54,416 nucleotides of DNA, from contig JAUJOE010000002.1 of the NCBI GenBank assembly GCA_030447805.1, positions 408,968-463,383 of the forward strand, given 5' to 3'. Below are positions 29,686 to 41,943 of this stretch, piece by piece. The DNA is from Nocardioidaceae bacterium (GTDB taxonomy: Bacteria > Actinomycetota > Actinomycetes > Propionibacteriales > Nocardioidaceae). How positions within the stretch are numbered: position 1 is the first letter of the stretch; each line of letters starts with the position of its first letter. The notes under the pieces are model-generated. The model did no database searches and was not told the DNA's origin. It saw only the letters and a program-made list of their open reading frames with translations. Made by a program: the position numbers and the translations under genes.

Positions 29686-31093
29686 GTGATTGACACCAGC
29701 GCCGTAGCCGCCACCGAGGCTTGCCTCGACCGCATCGAAGCAGTCGACGCCCTCACGAACTCCGTCTGCACGCTGAACGTCGAGGCGGTGAGCGAGGCCG
29801 CGGCCCTGGATGCCGAAGCGCGCGATGGACGACTCCGCAGCGCCCTCCATGGGCAGCCGGTCTTGGTCAAGGACAACATCGACACCGCGGATCTGCTGAC
29901 GACGGCCGGCTCACTGGCGCTTGCCGACGAGCCGCCGACAGCCGACGCTCCGTTGGTCACCCGGTTGCGCGAGGCCGGGATGGTGGTGCTCGGCAAGACC
30001 AACCTCAGTGAGTGGGCCAACATCCGCGACCCCCACTCGACCTCGGGCTGGAGTGCGTACGGCGGCCTCACCCGCAACCCCGTACGGGCTGAACCGCTCG
30101 TCAGGCGGGTCCAGCTCGGGCAGCGGCGCTGCGGTCGCCGCTCGGCTCGCGCCGTACGCGATCGGCACCGAGACCGACGGCTCGATCACGTGTCCGGCCG
30201 CGTTCAACGGATGCGTGGGCATCAAGCCGACCGTCGGGCTGCTGCCCGCCGACGGCATCGTCCCGATCTCCGCGTCGCAGGACACCGCAGGGCCGATGGC
30301 CACGACGGTGAGCGACGCAGCCGCTCTACTCACGGTGCTGGCCGGCAACGGCACCGACTATGGCGTTCACGCGGCGCCCGGTCGGCTGGCGGGGAAGCGC
30401 ATCGGGGTCCCGCGCAAGGTGTTCTGGGGCTACAGCGCACTGGCCGACGTACCCGCCGAGCGTGCGGTGCAGATGCTGGCCGCCGAGGGTGCCGTGATCG
30501 TCGACGACACCAACCTGGAGTCGATGGTCGACTACTCGTTCGACGACGAGCTGGTGGTGCTGCTGGCTGAATTGAAGGACGGCATGGCTCGCTACCTCGC
30601 CACCCGACCGGACGCCGGGCTGAAGACGCTTGCCGACCTGGTGGAGTTCAATCGGCAACACAGCGACGACGAGCTAGCGCACTTCGGTCAGGGCCTCTTC
30701 GAGATGGCCGTTGACGGCCCGGACGTTGGGTCGCCGGAGTACGAGCAAGCCCGCGCGGAGTGCCTGCGGCGGGGCCGAGATGACGGCATCGACAAGGTGC
30801 TCCGCGAGCATGAGCTCGACGCGCTCGTCACCCCGTCCTACGCCCCGGCGATCCCCATCGACCTCGTGAACGCCGAGCACCACTGGGGGAGCTGCACGCA
30901 ACCTGCAGCCATGGCGGGCTACCCGCTCGTCACGGTGCCGGCGGCGCTGGCGCACGGCCTGCCCGTCGCCGTCTCCTTCTGGGGCACGGCGGGCAGCGAG
31001 GCCGGGCTGATCGAGATCGCGGCCGGCTATGAGGCGGCCCGCGACGCCGACGACGGGCCGCTGCCCGAGCCGACGTACCCCCAGTTCGTCTGA
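29686..31093 (+). CDS. Amidase signature family enzyme (one frameshift)
   Basis: Amidase with the Ser-cisSer-Lys triad: Lys in LVKDNIDT, then [28 protein letters not shown] with both Ser. The N-terminus [19 protein letters not shown] and the C-terminal [33 protein letters not shown] fit the family. The frame changes near 30085, between YGGLTRNPV and [14 protein letters not shown], where one base appears to be missing or extra. GTG start at 29686. Substrate unknown; no Gat subunit partners are nearby. Confidence 0.88.
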
Positions 31094-31128
31094 GGCGCTA
31101 GGGGCGCCGACCGACGTACGGGGACGGC

Positions 31129-31953
31129 TTAGGCGCTGAACCCCAGTCGGGTCATCAGGCTCATCGCGTCGTCCGGCGCGTGCACCTTGGCGTCGTTGTC
31201 GAAGTACACGTACGTGTCGAGCCCGTTGTCGCTCCACTGCCTGACCTTGCCGGCCCAGCTGTCGAGCGCCTCCTCGGTGTAGCCGCTGACGTAGAGCTCC
31301 TCAGCGCCATGCAGCCGCACGTACATGAAGTCCGACGTGACCTCTTCGACGAGCGGCCACTTGCCCGCCGTGTCGGCCACCACCAGCGCGATGTCGTGGC
31401 GGCGCAGCAGTGCCACCGCGTCGGGGGTGACGAAGGAGTCATGCCGCACCTCGAGCGCATGGCGGAGCGGTACGTCGGCCTCTGTAGTCACCAGCGCCCG
31501 GTCGGTCGGGATCTTCTCATCGTGCTGCGCCGCCAAAGCTGCGGCCTCGCCGGTCGTGCGCGGGAGCAGTTCGAAGAACGCGGCCAACCGGCCGGCGTCG
31601 AAACGCAGCATCGGCGGCAGCTGCCACAGCAGCGGTCCGAGCTTCGGCCCGAGCGCCAGCAGCCCCGAGGCGAAGAAGTTCGCCAGCGCCGTTTCAACGC
31701 CGGCCAGCTTCTTCATGTGCGTGATGAACCGGCCGCCCTTAACCGCGAAGACCAGGTCATCGGGGGTCTCGGCCCGCCACGACGCGTAGCTCGACGGGCG
31801 TTGCAGCGAGTAGAACGAGCCGTTGATCTCGATGGAGTTGAAGCGCTCGCCGGCGTAGGCCAACTCGCGCCGTTGCGCGAGCCCCGAGGGGTAGAAGCTG
31901 CCCCGCCACCCGGCGTACCGCCAGCCCGAGATGCCGATCCGCACCGTTGCCAC
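31129..31953 (-). CDS. DUF72 (YecE-like) protein
   Basis: 274 residues of the TIM-barrel-like DUF72 family: VRIGISGWRYAGWRGSFYPSGL at the start, FNSIEINGSFYSLQRPSSYASW, FAVKGGRFITHMKKL, FASGLLALGPKLGPLLWQLPP, and YVRLHGAEELYVSGYTEEALDSWA near the end. Intact frame. Biochemical role unknown. Confidence 0.9.
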   Translation of the reverse strand: MATVRIGISGWRYAGWRGSFYPSGLAQRRELAYAGERFNSIEINGSFYSLQRPSSYASWRAETPDDLVFAVKGGRFITHMKKLAGVETALANFFASGLLALGPKLGPLLWQLPPMLRFDAGRLAAFFELLPRTTGEAAALAAQHDEKIPTDRALVTTEADVPLRHALEVRHDSFVTPDAVALLRRHDIALVVADTAGKWPLVEEVTSDFMYVRLHGAEELYVSGYTEEALDSWAGKVRQWSDNGLDTYVYFDNDAKVHAPDDAMSLMTRLGFSA

Positions 31954-32032
31954 CGCCGCAGCCTATTGCCGCCCGCGGTGGTCGAGCGCGTCGAACTGCC
32001 GCTGTTCGAGGCCGGCCCGGCCGAGCCCGCCG

Positions 32033-32076
32033 GGCTCTCGCGCCTTCGCTTCGCTCTTTGACGGCGCTTCGAGTCC
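32033..32076 (+). repeat. 44-bp dispersed element, copy 1
   Basis: Begins GGCTCTCGCGCCTTCGCTTC and ends GGCGCTTCGAGTCC. Near-identical copies lie at 38411-38455 (plus) and 51195-51238 (minus). The similarity to the copy at 51195 extends on the 3' side through CGTCGGTC and a CCCGG-rich stretch to about 32095. Confidence 0.8.
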
Positions 32077-32131
32077 TCGTCGGTCTCTCCCGGGCCTCCG
32101 CAGCGTGTGCTGCACACTTGTCGGCGTGGTG

Positions 32132-33286
32132 GTGCGCAAGGTCGGTGTCGAGGAAGAGCTGCTGCTGGTAGATCCGGCGACCGGGGAGCTCGCCCAGGTG
32201 TCGCACCGCGCGCTGACCGCTCACCGGGCGGCCGCGGGTGGCGGCGACGTTGACGACCCCACCGGCCAACACGGCGATGCCGTCAAGCGGCCGTCCGACA
32301 TCGAGCAGGAGCTGTTCCTCCAGCAGATCGAGACCGCCAGCGCGCCGTGTGCGGATCTTGACGAGCTGACCGACGAGGTGCGGCGTTGCCGGCGCTCTGC
32401 CGGCGAGGCGGCGCGGGCCGCCGGGGCCGCCGCGGTAGCCGTCGGCGGACCGGTTCTTGGCGCAACAGAGCTCACCGCCACCCCGAAGCCGCGGTACGAG
32501 CGCATCGTCAGTTCGTTCGGTGAGGTAGGGCGGCAAGCCGCCGCATGCGGGATGCACCTGCACGTCGAGGTCGACGACGACGACCAGCGGGTCGGCGTAC
32601 TCGACCGGATCCGGCCGTGGCTGCCGTTCCTGCTGGCAGTGTCGGCGAACTCCCCGTTCTGGCGCGGAACCGACACGGGATATGCCAGCTGGCGCTCCCA
32701 GGTATGGGGCCGCTGGCCCACCGCAGGTCCAGCGGAGCCGTACGGCGACCGGGCGGGCTACGAGGATGTGGTGGCCTCTCTATTGGCGTCCGGGGCCGCC
32801 ATCGATCGAGGCATGCTGTACTTCGACGCCCGGCTGGCAGCGGCGTACCCAACCGTTGAGATCCGCATCGCTGACGTCTGCACCGAGGTAGACGACACAG
32901 TGCTGGTGGCCGCACTGGGACGCGGGTTGGTCGAGACGGCCGCGCGCGAGTGGTCGGCGGGTGTGCCGCCCGCGAGCTGGCGGACCGATCTGCTCCGGGT
33001 TGCGCACTGGCGAGCCGCCCAGTTCGGTCTGTCGTCGGGCCTCATCGACCCAGTCAGCCGCGAGCTCGTGCAGGTGCGTGAGGTGTTCGGCTCGTTTGTC
33101 GCCCATACGCGCGACGCGCTCGATGAGGCGGGGGATGCCGACGCCGTACACGAGCTGTTCGAGCGGTTGCTGGCGCGAGGGGCCGGAGCCGGCCGGCAAC
33201 GGGCAGTGGCTGAGGCGTCGGGGGATCTTCCCGCGGTCGTCACCGACCTGCGGGAACGTACCGAAGCGTCCTGGTCCACCGACTGA
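32132..33286 (+). CDS. Carboxylate-amine ligase / glutamate-cysteine ligase type 2
   Basis: GCS2/YbdK family, 384 residues from the third of three consecutive GTG codons (32126, 32129, 32132); the last gives the family start VRKVGVEEELLLVDPATGEL. Other features: SDIEQELFLQQIETASAPC, ACGMHLHVEVDDDD, LPFLLAVSANSPFWRGTDTGYASWRSQVW and YPTVEIRIADVCTEVDDT. Such enzymes make gamma-glutamyl-cysteine or related amides; in actinobacteria the product may feed ergothioneine rather than glutathione. No egt genes adjoin. Frame intact. Confidence 0.85.
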   Translation: MRKVGVEEELLLVDPATGELAQVSHRALTAHRAAAGGGDVDDPTGQHGDAVKRPSDIEQELFLQQIETASAPCADLDELTDEVRRCRRSAGEAARAAGAAAVAVGGPVLGATELTATPKPRYERIVSSFGEVGRQAAACGMHLHVEVDDDDQRVGVLDRIRPWLPFLLAVSANSPFWRGTDTGYASWRSQVWGRWPTAGPAEPYGDRAGYEDVVASLLASGAAIDRGMLYFDARLAAAYPTVEIRIADVCTEVDDTVLVAALGRGLVETAAREWSAGVPPASWRTDLLRVAHWRAAQFGLSSGLIDPVSRELVQVREVFGSFVAHTRDALDEAGDADAVHELFERLLARGAGAGRQRAVAEASGDLPAVVTDLRERTEASWSTD

Positions 33287-33360
33287 CCCGTCGATCACGC
33301 GCTGGCGGGTTTGGGTTGAGGTCACCCCAGCGAGTGCTGCGCACCGTCTGATTGCCGCCG

Positions 33361-33366
33361 TATACT
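33361..33366 (+). promoter_or_regulatory. -10 element of a leaderless transcript
   Basis: TATACT six bases before GTG 33373, so the transcript should begin at or very near the start codon. No clear -35 was seen. Confidence 0.45.
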
Positions 33367-33372
33367 CCCTCG

Positions 33373-34455
33373 GTGGCGGTAGCAGATTCGCGTCACGACG
33401 CGATCATCGTTGGTGGCCGTGTTGGCGGCGCCTTGACCGCGGCCCGTCTCGCGGAACGGGGAATGTCCGTGCTGGTATTGGAGTCGTCCCACTTCCCGTC
33501 GGACACGCTCTCGACGCATTTCTTCCGCGGCGACGGCCTGGTCCGTGGGCTGGCAGAGATAGGTGCGCTCGAGCAGGCACTGGATACCGGTGCTCCTCGG
33601 CTGACGCGCGAGTACTTCTATCTCGGTGGACAACCCGAGCCTGACGTCAATCCACCGCAAGAGCCAGGGGAGGTTGGTTTCTGCCTGTCGGTCAGGCGCG
33701 AGACCCTCGATGCGCTGGTCGCTGATCGCGTCGCCGCGCTGCCGGGCGTCGACTTCCGCACCGGCACTAAGGCCGTTGACCTCCTACGCCAAGACGGTGC
33801 GGTCGCGGGCGTTCGAGACGCCACGGGTCAGGTGCACACTGCGCCGGTGACCGTCGGTGCGGATGGCCGGCGATCGAGCGTCGCTCGCTGGGTCGACGCG
33901 GGAGTCGAGCAGTGCCACTCGGCGGCTCGGGTGATGTATTACCGCTACTTCGCAGGCTGGACTGGCCCGGATGGCGGCCCTATCGACGGCCCCGAGTTCT
34001 CGCTCAACGGCAATGAGTTGGCGTACGTCTTTCCCAGCGATCGGGGAACTGCCTGTGTGGCACTCACCGTGCCGCTCGAGCACGACAACGAGGGAGCGGC
34101 CGCCACGCCGGAGTTTTTCTTGTCGCGTCTAGAAGAGCATCGCGGCCTGTGGCCACGCATTGAAGCGGCGGAACCTCTCGGGAAGATCTTCATCGGACCG
34201 CCGCAAGACAGCGTGATCCGGCAAGCGGCGGGGCCGGGCTGGGCCTTGGTCGGGGATGCGGGGACCTACCAGGACCCATGGACCGGATTCGGTATGGACA
34301 CCGCGGCACGACAAGCCGAGGCACTTGCCGAGGTAGTGACCTCTGATCCGAGCGACTGGAACGACGCCTACGCGACAGCGCGTGACGGCGTGACGCTCGA
34401 CCGCTTCACGATGACGGTCACCATCGCACCCGATCTGCGTCGCATGCTCGGCTGA
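33373..34455 (+). CDS. FAD-dependent oxidoreductase (geranylgeranyl-reductase/PHBH type)
   Basis: 360 residues. Rossmann FAD-binding motif HDAIIVGGRVGGALTAARLAERGMSVLVLE, a ligand region with RRETLDALVADRVAALPGVD, VGADGRRSSVARWV (DG motif), and WALVGDAGTYQDPWTGFGMDTAARQAEALAE (GD motif). Structure fits group A flavin monooxygenases or geranylgeranyl reductases; the substrate cannot be named. GTG 33373 follows a -10 box directly. Intact frame. Confidence 0.82.
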   Translation: MAVADSRHDAIIVGGRVGGALTAARLAERGMSVLVLESSHFPSDTLSTHFFRGDGLVRGLAEIGALEQALDTGAPRLTREYFYLGGQPEPDVNPPQEPGEVGFCLSVRRETLDALVADRVAALPGVDFRTGTKAVDLLRQDGAVAGVRDATGQVHTAPVTVGADGRRSSVARWVDAGVEQCHSAARVMYYRYFAGWTGPDGGPIDGPEFSLNGNELAYVFPSDRGTACVALTVPLEHDNEGAAATPEFFLSRLEEHRGLWPRIEAAEPLGKIFIGPPQDSVIRQAAGPGWALVGDAGTYQDPWTGFGMDTAARQAEALAEVVTSDPSDWNDAYATARDGVTLDRFTMTVTIAPDLRRMLG

Positions 34456-34476
34456 TCGCAGCGCGAACATGATTGT

Positions 34477-35424
34477 TTAGGCCTCGAGTCGACGACGTGC
34501 GCCTTGGAGGAACCGGGCGCCCTCGACTCGTCGGAACGCCGGCATAGTCGGCAGTCCCGGTGGCGGCGGCCGCGTGCTCATGAGCGTCAGGTGGATGCCT
34601 ATCCCGAGGAGGAACGCGGTCAACACCTCGTCGTCGACGCCCGCCATGAACGGCGAGCCGCCCATGATCTCGTCGAATCTCGGCGTCTCCGCCCATTCCA
34701 GCGCGAACACAGCGGTGTCCCCCCACGTTGGCCCTTCGCGCGCCATGCCCCAGTCGACGATCACCACCGAGCCGTCGGGTCGGATCAGCAGGTTGTCGTT
34801 GCGCACATCCCAGTGGCACAGCGTGCCGCCGCTCAGCCAGGCAGGCAGCCGCGCGAGCAGCTGGCGGAGGCTTTCGGCTTCCGGGTCTAACCAGTCCGGC
34901 AACGCAGCGAGCTCCTCGGGCGCCGCGTTCTGCAGGGTTGCGGCCCACTTGAGTGCTTGCTCAGCGGCAGCAGTGATCTCAAGTGCGCGTGGCAGCGGGG
35001 TGAGCTCGTGGGTCTGCTCCTCGACGGCCGCGAGGACGCGGTCGACGTCGGCCGGGTCGGCCCAGTTCGGGTGGCGCCCGTCGACGTCGTCGAGGATCAT
35101 CGCCACCCAGTCGCCGTCGTCGTACGTCGCTCGCAGCGTTGCGCGCCATTCCACCGGTTCCAGGACCGACAAGACCGCGGTCTCCGCCCGGAAGAGATCT
35201 GGCGTGTTGGGATTGAGGCTTGTGCCGGCAGCCTTGACGAAGGCGCGTGAGCCGTTTGCCAGTCGCAGCCGGGCCGCGCAGCCGGGCGACATGCCCCCGG
35301 GTTGGGTCGCCGCATGGACGACCGGCGAGCCGAGCTCACCATCCACCCACTCGCGCACATTCGGGGGGATGCTCGCGTACTCGGCGCGCACGCCGACCGC
35401 CCGCAGCGGCGATGCACTGGTCAC
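34477..35424 (-). CDS. APH-family small-molecule kinase (A)
   Basis: 315 residues. Kinase-like fold: RLANGSRAFVKAAG (lysine strand), WVAMILDDVDGRHP, then LCHWDVRNDNLLI (Brenner motif, Asp catalytic) and VVIVDWGMAREGPTWGDTAVF (metal Asp). GTG at 35424 overlaps the stop of the upstream kinase (GTGA). Together with the next gene it forms a tandem pair of paralogues. No evidence ties it to a particular antibiotic. Confidence 0.85.
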   Translation of the reverse strand: MTSASPLRAVGVRAEYASIPPNVREWVDGELGSPVVHAATQPGGMSPGCAARLRLANGSRAFVKAAGTSLNPNTPDLFRAETAVLSVLEPVEWRATLRATYDDGDWVAMILDDVDGRHPNWADPADVDRVLAAVEEQTHELTPLPRALEITAAAEQALKWAATLQNAAPEELAALPDWLDPEAESLRQLLARLPAWLSGGTLCHWDVRNDNLLIRPDGSVVIVDWGMAREGPTWGDTAVFALEWAETPRFDEIMGGSPFMAGVDDEVLTAFLLGIGIHLTLMSTRPPPPGLPTMPAFRRVEGARFLQGARRRLEA

Positions 35425-36428
35425 CGCTCGCTCAGCCTGTCGCGTAGCCACTCCTCGGTGACGTCGAGGTACCACTGCTGGTGGTCGCGCAAGTGCGGGG
35501 AGTGCTCGGGCACGGGCCGCGTCTTCGCGACCGCCCAGAACGACCACAGAACTGCGAGCAGTGAGTCAATCGAGCGGGGGTCGACCTCTCGGGTCAGCGG
35601 ATGCTTATCGAGCAGCGCGTCGGCGTCGAGGCCGTCACCACGCGCCGACAGCAGCACGCAGACCAGGTCGATCCAGGCCGCGCCGACAGCCGGCCAGTTC
35701 CAGTCGACGAACCACACCTCGCCGTCGGAGCCGATCAAGACGTTGTCGTCACGCAGGTCAAGATGCACGACGCTGTCGCCGGCCGTGCGCTCGAGCGCCT
35801 CGTCGCACAACGCCTCGATGGTGGTCAGCCAGGGGCTGTCTTCCTGAAGTTGCCGGACTTCGGCCAACCGCTCTAAGGCGCCGCCCACCAGTTCGTGAGC
35901 AACGGGCTCCAAACCAAGTTCCGCCGGTACGGCGGTGAGCGCGGCGGCCGTCTCAGCCAGCTTGTCCAGCACCAGCCGCAGTTGGTCGGGACGCCACGGT
36001 CGACGCGGTGGGGTCGCGTCGACGTACTGGAACCCGAGGATGACCCACTGCAACCCGTCAACGTGGAGGTCACGGTGCCAGAGCAGGGGCGGCGCCCCGA
36101 TGCCCGGGGGGAGTGCGGTGAGCTTGCGGACCTCTTCGCGGTAGGCGTCGCTCAACGGCCAGCCGTGCAGGGTGTCGTCGGCGCTTGACGCCGCCTTGAC
36201 GAAGATCCTTCGGCCGTCGGCGAGGTCGAGCCTGGAAGCGAAGCCAGGGGTGAAGCCGGTCCCCGCTGACTCTGAGCCAATTACGGCGGCGCCGGCCAGG
36301 CCTTCGATCACCTGCTGCACCGACGAGGGGAGCTGGTTCCAGGTCGGTCGCCGAGCGGTTGCCCGCACCGGGATCGTCACCCCAGTGCGGGTGGTGACGG
36401 AGTCGAGCTGCCACGCCAGGTCGGACAT
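35421..36428 (-). CDS. APH-family small-molecule kinase (B)
   Basis: 335 residues from ATG 36428 ([28 protein letters not shown]). Motifs: [62 protein letters not shown]. It shares organisation with gene A downstream, including a Pro-rich N-terminus and a kinase loop of DxRxDN type, so the pair probably arose by duplication. It is divergent from lepA. A longer upstream reading frame exists but only mirrors lepA. Confidence 0.85.
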   Translation of the reverse strand: MSDLAWQLDSVTTRTGVTIPVRATARRPTWNQLPSSVQQVIEGLAGAAVIGSESAGTGFTPGFASRLDLADGRRIFVKAASSADDTLHGWPLSDAYREEVRKLTALPPGIGAPPLLWHRDLHVDGLQWVILGFQYVDATPPRRPWRPDQLRLVLDKLAETAAALTAVPAELGLEPVAHELVGGALERLAEVRQLQEDSPWLTTIEALCDEALERTAGDSVVHLDLRDDNVLIGSDGEVWFVDWNWPAVGAAWIDLVCVLLSARGDGLDADALLDKHPLTREVDPRSIDSLLAVLWSFWAVAKTRPVPEHSPHLRDHQQWYLDVTEEWLRDRLSER

Positions 36429-36509
36429 GCCACGCGATCTTGTCAGGTGCTGCCGGGCCCCAGCACCTCCTTTTCGCCTGCGGAGAGGGCGCCGTGGGAG
36501 GATGAGGTA

Positions 36510-38379
<1,870 letters not shown>

Positions 38380-38410
38380 CCTCCGCTGCTTACGGTCGCG
38401 GCGGGTATGC

Positions 38411-38455
38411 GGCTCTCGCGCCTGTCGCTGCGCTCCTTTACGGCGCTTCGAGTCC
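38411..38455 (+). repeat. 44-bp dispersed element, copy 2
   Basis: GGCTCTCGCGCCTGTCGCTG through GGCGCTTCGAGTCC, with a few substitutions and single-base differences from copies 1 and 3. It lies between the lepA stop and the kinase start. Confidence 0.7.
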
Positions 38456-38508
38456 ACACCCGCCACTCCTTCAACCGTGGCGGCGGCCAATGAACCAGAG
38501 GGGGAGTC

Positions 38509-39471
38509 GTGACGTTGCCGTACGACGTGCCGCCGGGGCTGCTGGAGCAGGCGGAGCTTGGCCCCGACTGGGCGGACTGGCTCGACCGGCTGCCCGCGCT
38601 GTTTCACTCCGTGATTGCCGATTGGGCGCTGGCCTACGACGGACCACCGAGGCATGGGTACTGCTCTCTCGTCGCGCCCGTGCGCACGCCGGCTGGGTTG
38701 CCCTCGATGCTCAAGGTGACGTTCGACGGTGACGAGGAGTCGCTGCACGAGGCGGTCGCCCTCCAGCACTGGAACGGCCGTGGCACAGTAGTGAAGCTGC
38801 TGCGAGCCGACCCCCACCGGCGGGCGCTGTTGCTCGAGCGGCTCCACGTCCGAGACCTTTCCGCCATCGACGACCTCGCCGCATGCGAGCTGGTGGCTGA
38901 GTTCTACCGGCGGCTGCACGTGCCCGCGCTGCCCCAGCTGCGCACGGTCACGTCGTACGTTGAGCGGTGGGTCGACGCGCTGACCACGCTGCCGCGGAAC
39001 GCGCCGATTCCGAGGCGACTCGTCGAGCAGGCAACGTCGCTGGGTCGGGAGTTCGTGGCCGACCCGGCGAGCGTTGGCGTGATCGTGCACGGCGACCTGC
39101 ACTACGAGAACGTGCTGGCCGGTGATCGGGAGCCGTGGCTGGTAATCGACCCCAAGGCGATGTCGGGCGACCCGCATTACGAACCCGCGCCGATGCTGTG
39201 GAACCGGTGGGATGAACTGGTGGCAACCGGTAACGTCCGTGAAGCGGTGCGCCGTGCGCTTCCACACGCTGGTGGACGTCGCGGGCGACTGGGTCGTCGT
39301 GCCCTCGACGCGATTCGGTCGGAACGCGCCCGCGACTGGGTCGTCGTGCGGATGGTGCTCAACGCCAACTGGTCGATTGAGGACGCGCAGCGAGCCGAGC
39401 GCGCCTTGGATGCGGATGAACGGGACTGGATCACGAGGTGCATCGCCATAGCGAAGGCGGTGCAGGACTGA
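38509..39471 (+). CDS. Streptomycin 6-kinase-like phosphotransferase (APH(6)/hydroxyurea type)
   Basis: 320 residues. N-terminus [29 protein letters not shown], catalytic [43 protein letters not shown], and C-terminal [21 protein letters not shown]. This matches the aminoglycoside/hydroxyurea kinase family. Between about 39255 and 39290 the family sequence [10 protein letters not shown] is in another frame, so two compensating indels probably replaced it with the out-of-frame [11 protein letters not shown]; the gene is otherwise continuous. Whether it confers resistance is not known. Confidence 0.82.
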   Translation: MTLPYDVPPGLLEQAELGPDWADWLDRLPALFHSVIADWALAYDGPPRHGYCSLVAPVRTPAGLPSMLKVTFDGDEESLHEAVALQHWNGRGTVVKLLRADPHRRALLLERLHVRDLSAIDDLAACELVAEFYRRLHVPALPQLRTVTSYVERWVDALTTLPRNAPIPRRLVEQATSLGREFVADPASVGVIVHGDLHYENVLAGDREPWLVIDPKAMSGDPHYEPAPMLWNRWDELVATGNVREAVRRALPHAGGRRGRLGRRALDAIRSERARDWVVVRMVLNANWSIEDAQRAERALDADERDWITRCIAIAKAVQD

Positions 39472-39555
39472 CCCCGCATTGGAAGAACGCTCCGTGACCG
39501 ACGTAACCCTCGTGAATGCAAGGAGGGGGCGCTTCTCCAGCTACTGTTGAGGTGT

Positions 39556-39583
39556 CGGCCCGCACCAGTTCTGCCTCGGGCCG
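39556..39583 (+). promoter_or_regulatory. 5' leader hairpin of the DEAD-box helicase gene
   Basis: CGGCCCG (39556-39562) pairs with CGGGCCG (39577-39583) around a 14-base loop, nine bases before the helicase ATG. A -10-like TACTGT (39542-39547) places the transcript start near 39554, so the hairpin would be at the very 5' end of the mRNA. Structured leaders are common for cold-shock helicases; regulation here is inferred. Confidence 0.4.
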
Positions 39584-39591
39584 GGCTTTCT

Positions 39592-41158
39592 ATGTCGACC
39601 CCCACGCGCTGCGGTCTACGGCCGCCCGGGCAGGACGACCCTTCAACGTTTCGGAGTACTTATGGCGGCCCGCCGCCCTCTCAGCACGCCTTCCCCTTCG
39701 TCCACAGTCTCGCCTCGCCAGGAGGCGCCAACCACCTTCGCATCGCTCGGCGTGCCCAAAGCCCTGGTAGCCGGGCTCGCAGCGCAGGGCATCACCGCCC
39801 CATTCCCCATCCAGGCAGCCACGCATCGCCGTTGGGGCTGCCTGCCCGACGGGCTGGCCGGGCGTGACGTGCTCGGCCGCGGCCGCACCGGCTCGGGCAA
39901 GACCTATGCGTTCGCGCTTCCGATCCTGGCCCGGCTGGCCGCGAGCCCCTCACAGCGCCGTCCGAGCCGCCCCGTGCGCTCGTCTTGGCACCCACCCGCG
40001 AGCTCGCGTCGCAGATCGACGCGGTGATCGCCCCGCTGGCCAGGCGACTCGGCCTACGCACCCTTACCGTCTTCGGCGGAGTGGGCGCGGCCCCGCAGAT
40101 CGCCGGCCTGCGAGCCGGCGTCGACATCGTCGTCGCCTGTCCAGGCCGCCTGACCGACCACGTCCAGTCAGGTCACGCCCGCCTCGACGCGGTCGAGATC
40201 ACCGTTCTCGACGAGGCCGACCATATGGCCGACCTGGGCTTCCTGCCCGTCGTACGGCGATTGCTCGACACCACGCCGTCCTCGGGGCAGCGGATGCTGT
40301 TCTCAGCCACCCTCGACCGCGGCGTCGACGTCTTGGTGAACCGCTACCTCACCAACCCGGTGACGCACAGCGTCGACTCGGAGCGCTCCCCGGTCTCCGC
40401 CATGACCCATCACGTGCTGCACGTCAGGCACGGCTGCCGGGTGCCGGTGCTCGTCGACCTCGTGTCGGCTCCCGGCCGCACGCTTGTCTTCACCCGCACC
40501 AAGCACGGCGCCAAGGCTCTCACTCGTCAGCTCGTCGCCTCCGGAGTTCCGGCCATCGAGCTGCACGGGAACCTGTCCCAGTCGGCGCGCACCCGCAACC
40601 TCAGCTCGTTCTCCCAGGGCCGGGCGGAGACGCTCGTGGCCACCGACATCGCCGCCCGCGGGATCCATGTCGACGACGTCGCCCTGGTGGTGCACGCCGA
40701 CCCACCGGTCGAGCACAAGGCCTACCTACACCGGTCCGGCCGCACCGCACGCGCCGGCGCCTCGGGAACCGTTGTCACGTTGATGACCGACGCGCAGGTC
40801 AGCGACGTACGAAGCCTCACTCGCAAGGCAGGCATCAAGCCCATGATCACCCGGACTGACCGCCGGCGACCCGCTGCTGGCCCAGATCGCGCCGGGCGAG
40901 CGCACGTACGTCGAGCCACCCCGCCGCGCGGCCGTGCCGAGCGACGGCAGCTCGCGGCGGCGTGCCGGCGGCGGAGGCGGTTCGCGGCGAGGCGACCGGC
41001 GGCGCACTGCCGCGGCGCCGAACGGGAACTCTGCCCACACCGCACGTCCAGGAGCCGGTGGCCGGCGAGGAGCGACGAGAACCGGTGGTGCGTCAGGCGC
41101 TGTGCCGTCGGCGGCGGCCTTCTCCGCCGCCACCCGCGGCCGAACCGGGAAGCGCTGA
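39592..41158 (+). CDS. DEAD-box RNA helicase (frameshifts)
   Basis: ATP-dependent RNA helicase. N-terminal part from ATG 39592 (MSTPTRCGLRP..GQDDPSTFRSTYGG), then in another frame TFASLGVPKALVAGLAAQGITAPFPIQAAT (Q motif), GRGRTGSGKTYAFALPIL (Walker A), then PTRELASQIDAVIAPL, DEAD in LDEADHMADLGF, SAT in LFSATLD, and ATDIAARGIHVDDVALV with HRSGRTARAG. The C-terminus is Arg/Gly/Ser-rich RNA-binding tail (GGGGSRRGDRRR, GAGGRRGATRTGG). Frame changes occur near 39670, 39825, 39965 and 40860. An ATG at 39662 is the alternative start. Probably cold-shock or ribosome-assembly related. Confidence 0.88.
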
Positions 41159-41197
41159 CGGCTATTGCGTGGTCGCCGTACGTCTGGGTTTGCGACA

Positions 41198-41920
41198 ATG
41201 AGCGCTATGCCCGCCACAGTCCTGTCGATCAACGTCGGCCGTCCCGTCGACGTGCCCTGGGCAGCGCCGGTGGGGCGTACGTCGATCAACAAGCGCGCCG
41301 TCGCCGGACCGGTGCGGGCCGAGCAGCTCGGCCTGGTGGGTGACGAGGTCTCGGACACCAAGCACCACGGCGGCATTGACCAGGCGGTCTACGTGTATGC
41401 CCGCGAGGACCTCGACCTGTGGAGCGAGCGCATCGGCCGGCCAATCGAGAACGGCCAGTTCGGCGAGAACCTGACCACGCTGGGCATCGACGTCAACCAG
41501 GCGCTGCTGGGCGAGCGGTGGCGGATCGGCTCTGCGCTGTTCGAGGTGGCTGAGGTGCGCATCCCCTGCAACACCTTCAAGAACTGGCTCGGCACGCTCG
41601 GTGTCGACAACACCGCCTGGGTGAAGCGGTTCACCGCCGAGGGGCGGCCCGGACCCTACCTGCGGGTGCTCGAGCCGGGCGCGCTGACGGCAGGCGACGA
41701 GGTGAGCGTCGTACACCGCCCCGCCCATGACATCACCGTCGCGACGATGTTCCGCGCCTTCACCACCGACAGGTCGCTGCTGCCGCGGCTGCTGGAGGTC
41801 GGCGAGTCGTTGGCGGCCAAACCGCGCGCCGCAGCCGAGAAGGCGGCGCACAGCGCAGCCAGCACGCACAGCGCAGCCAGCGCGCAGAGTCGTAGGCACC
41901 GCACACCTACCGCGGGCTAG
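41198..41920 (+). CDS. MOSC-domain protein (YiiM-like)
   Basis: 240 residues from ATG 41198 (a second in-frame ATG at 41207). MOSC features: VGRTSINKRAVAGPVRAEQLGLVGDEVSDTKHHGGIDQAVYVYAREDLDLW, GQFGENLTTLGID, and IPCNTFKNWLG with the conserved Cys that in relatives binds sulfur/molybdenum cofactor. A low-complexity Ala/Ser/His tail (AAHSAASTHSAASAQS) ends it. YiiM in E. coli reduces N-hydroxylated bases; that role is only by homology. Intact. Confidence 0.9.
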   Translation: MSAMPATVLSINVGRPVDVPWAAPVGRTSINKRAVAGPVRAEQLGLVGDEVSDTKHHGGIDQAVYVYAREDLDLWSERIGRPIENGQFGENLTTLGIDVNQALLGERWRIGSALFEVAEVRIPCNTFKNWLGTLGVDNTAWVKRFTAEGRPGPYLRVLEPGALTAGDEVSVVHRPAHDITVATMFRAFTTDRSLLPRLLEVGESLAAKPRAAAEKAAHSAASTHSAASAQSRRHRTPTAG

Positions 41921-41943
41921 CGCTCTGCTCTAGGTTCTTTCCT

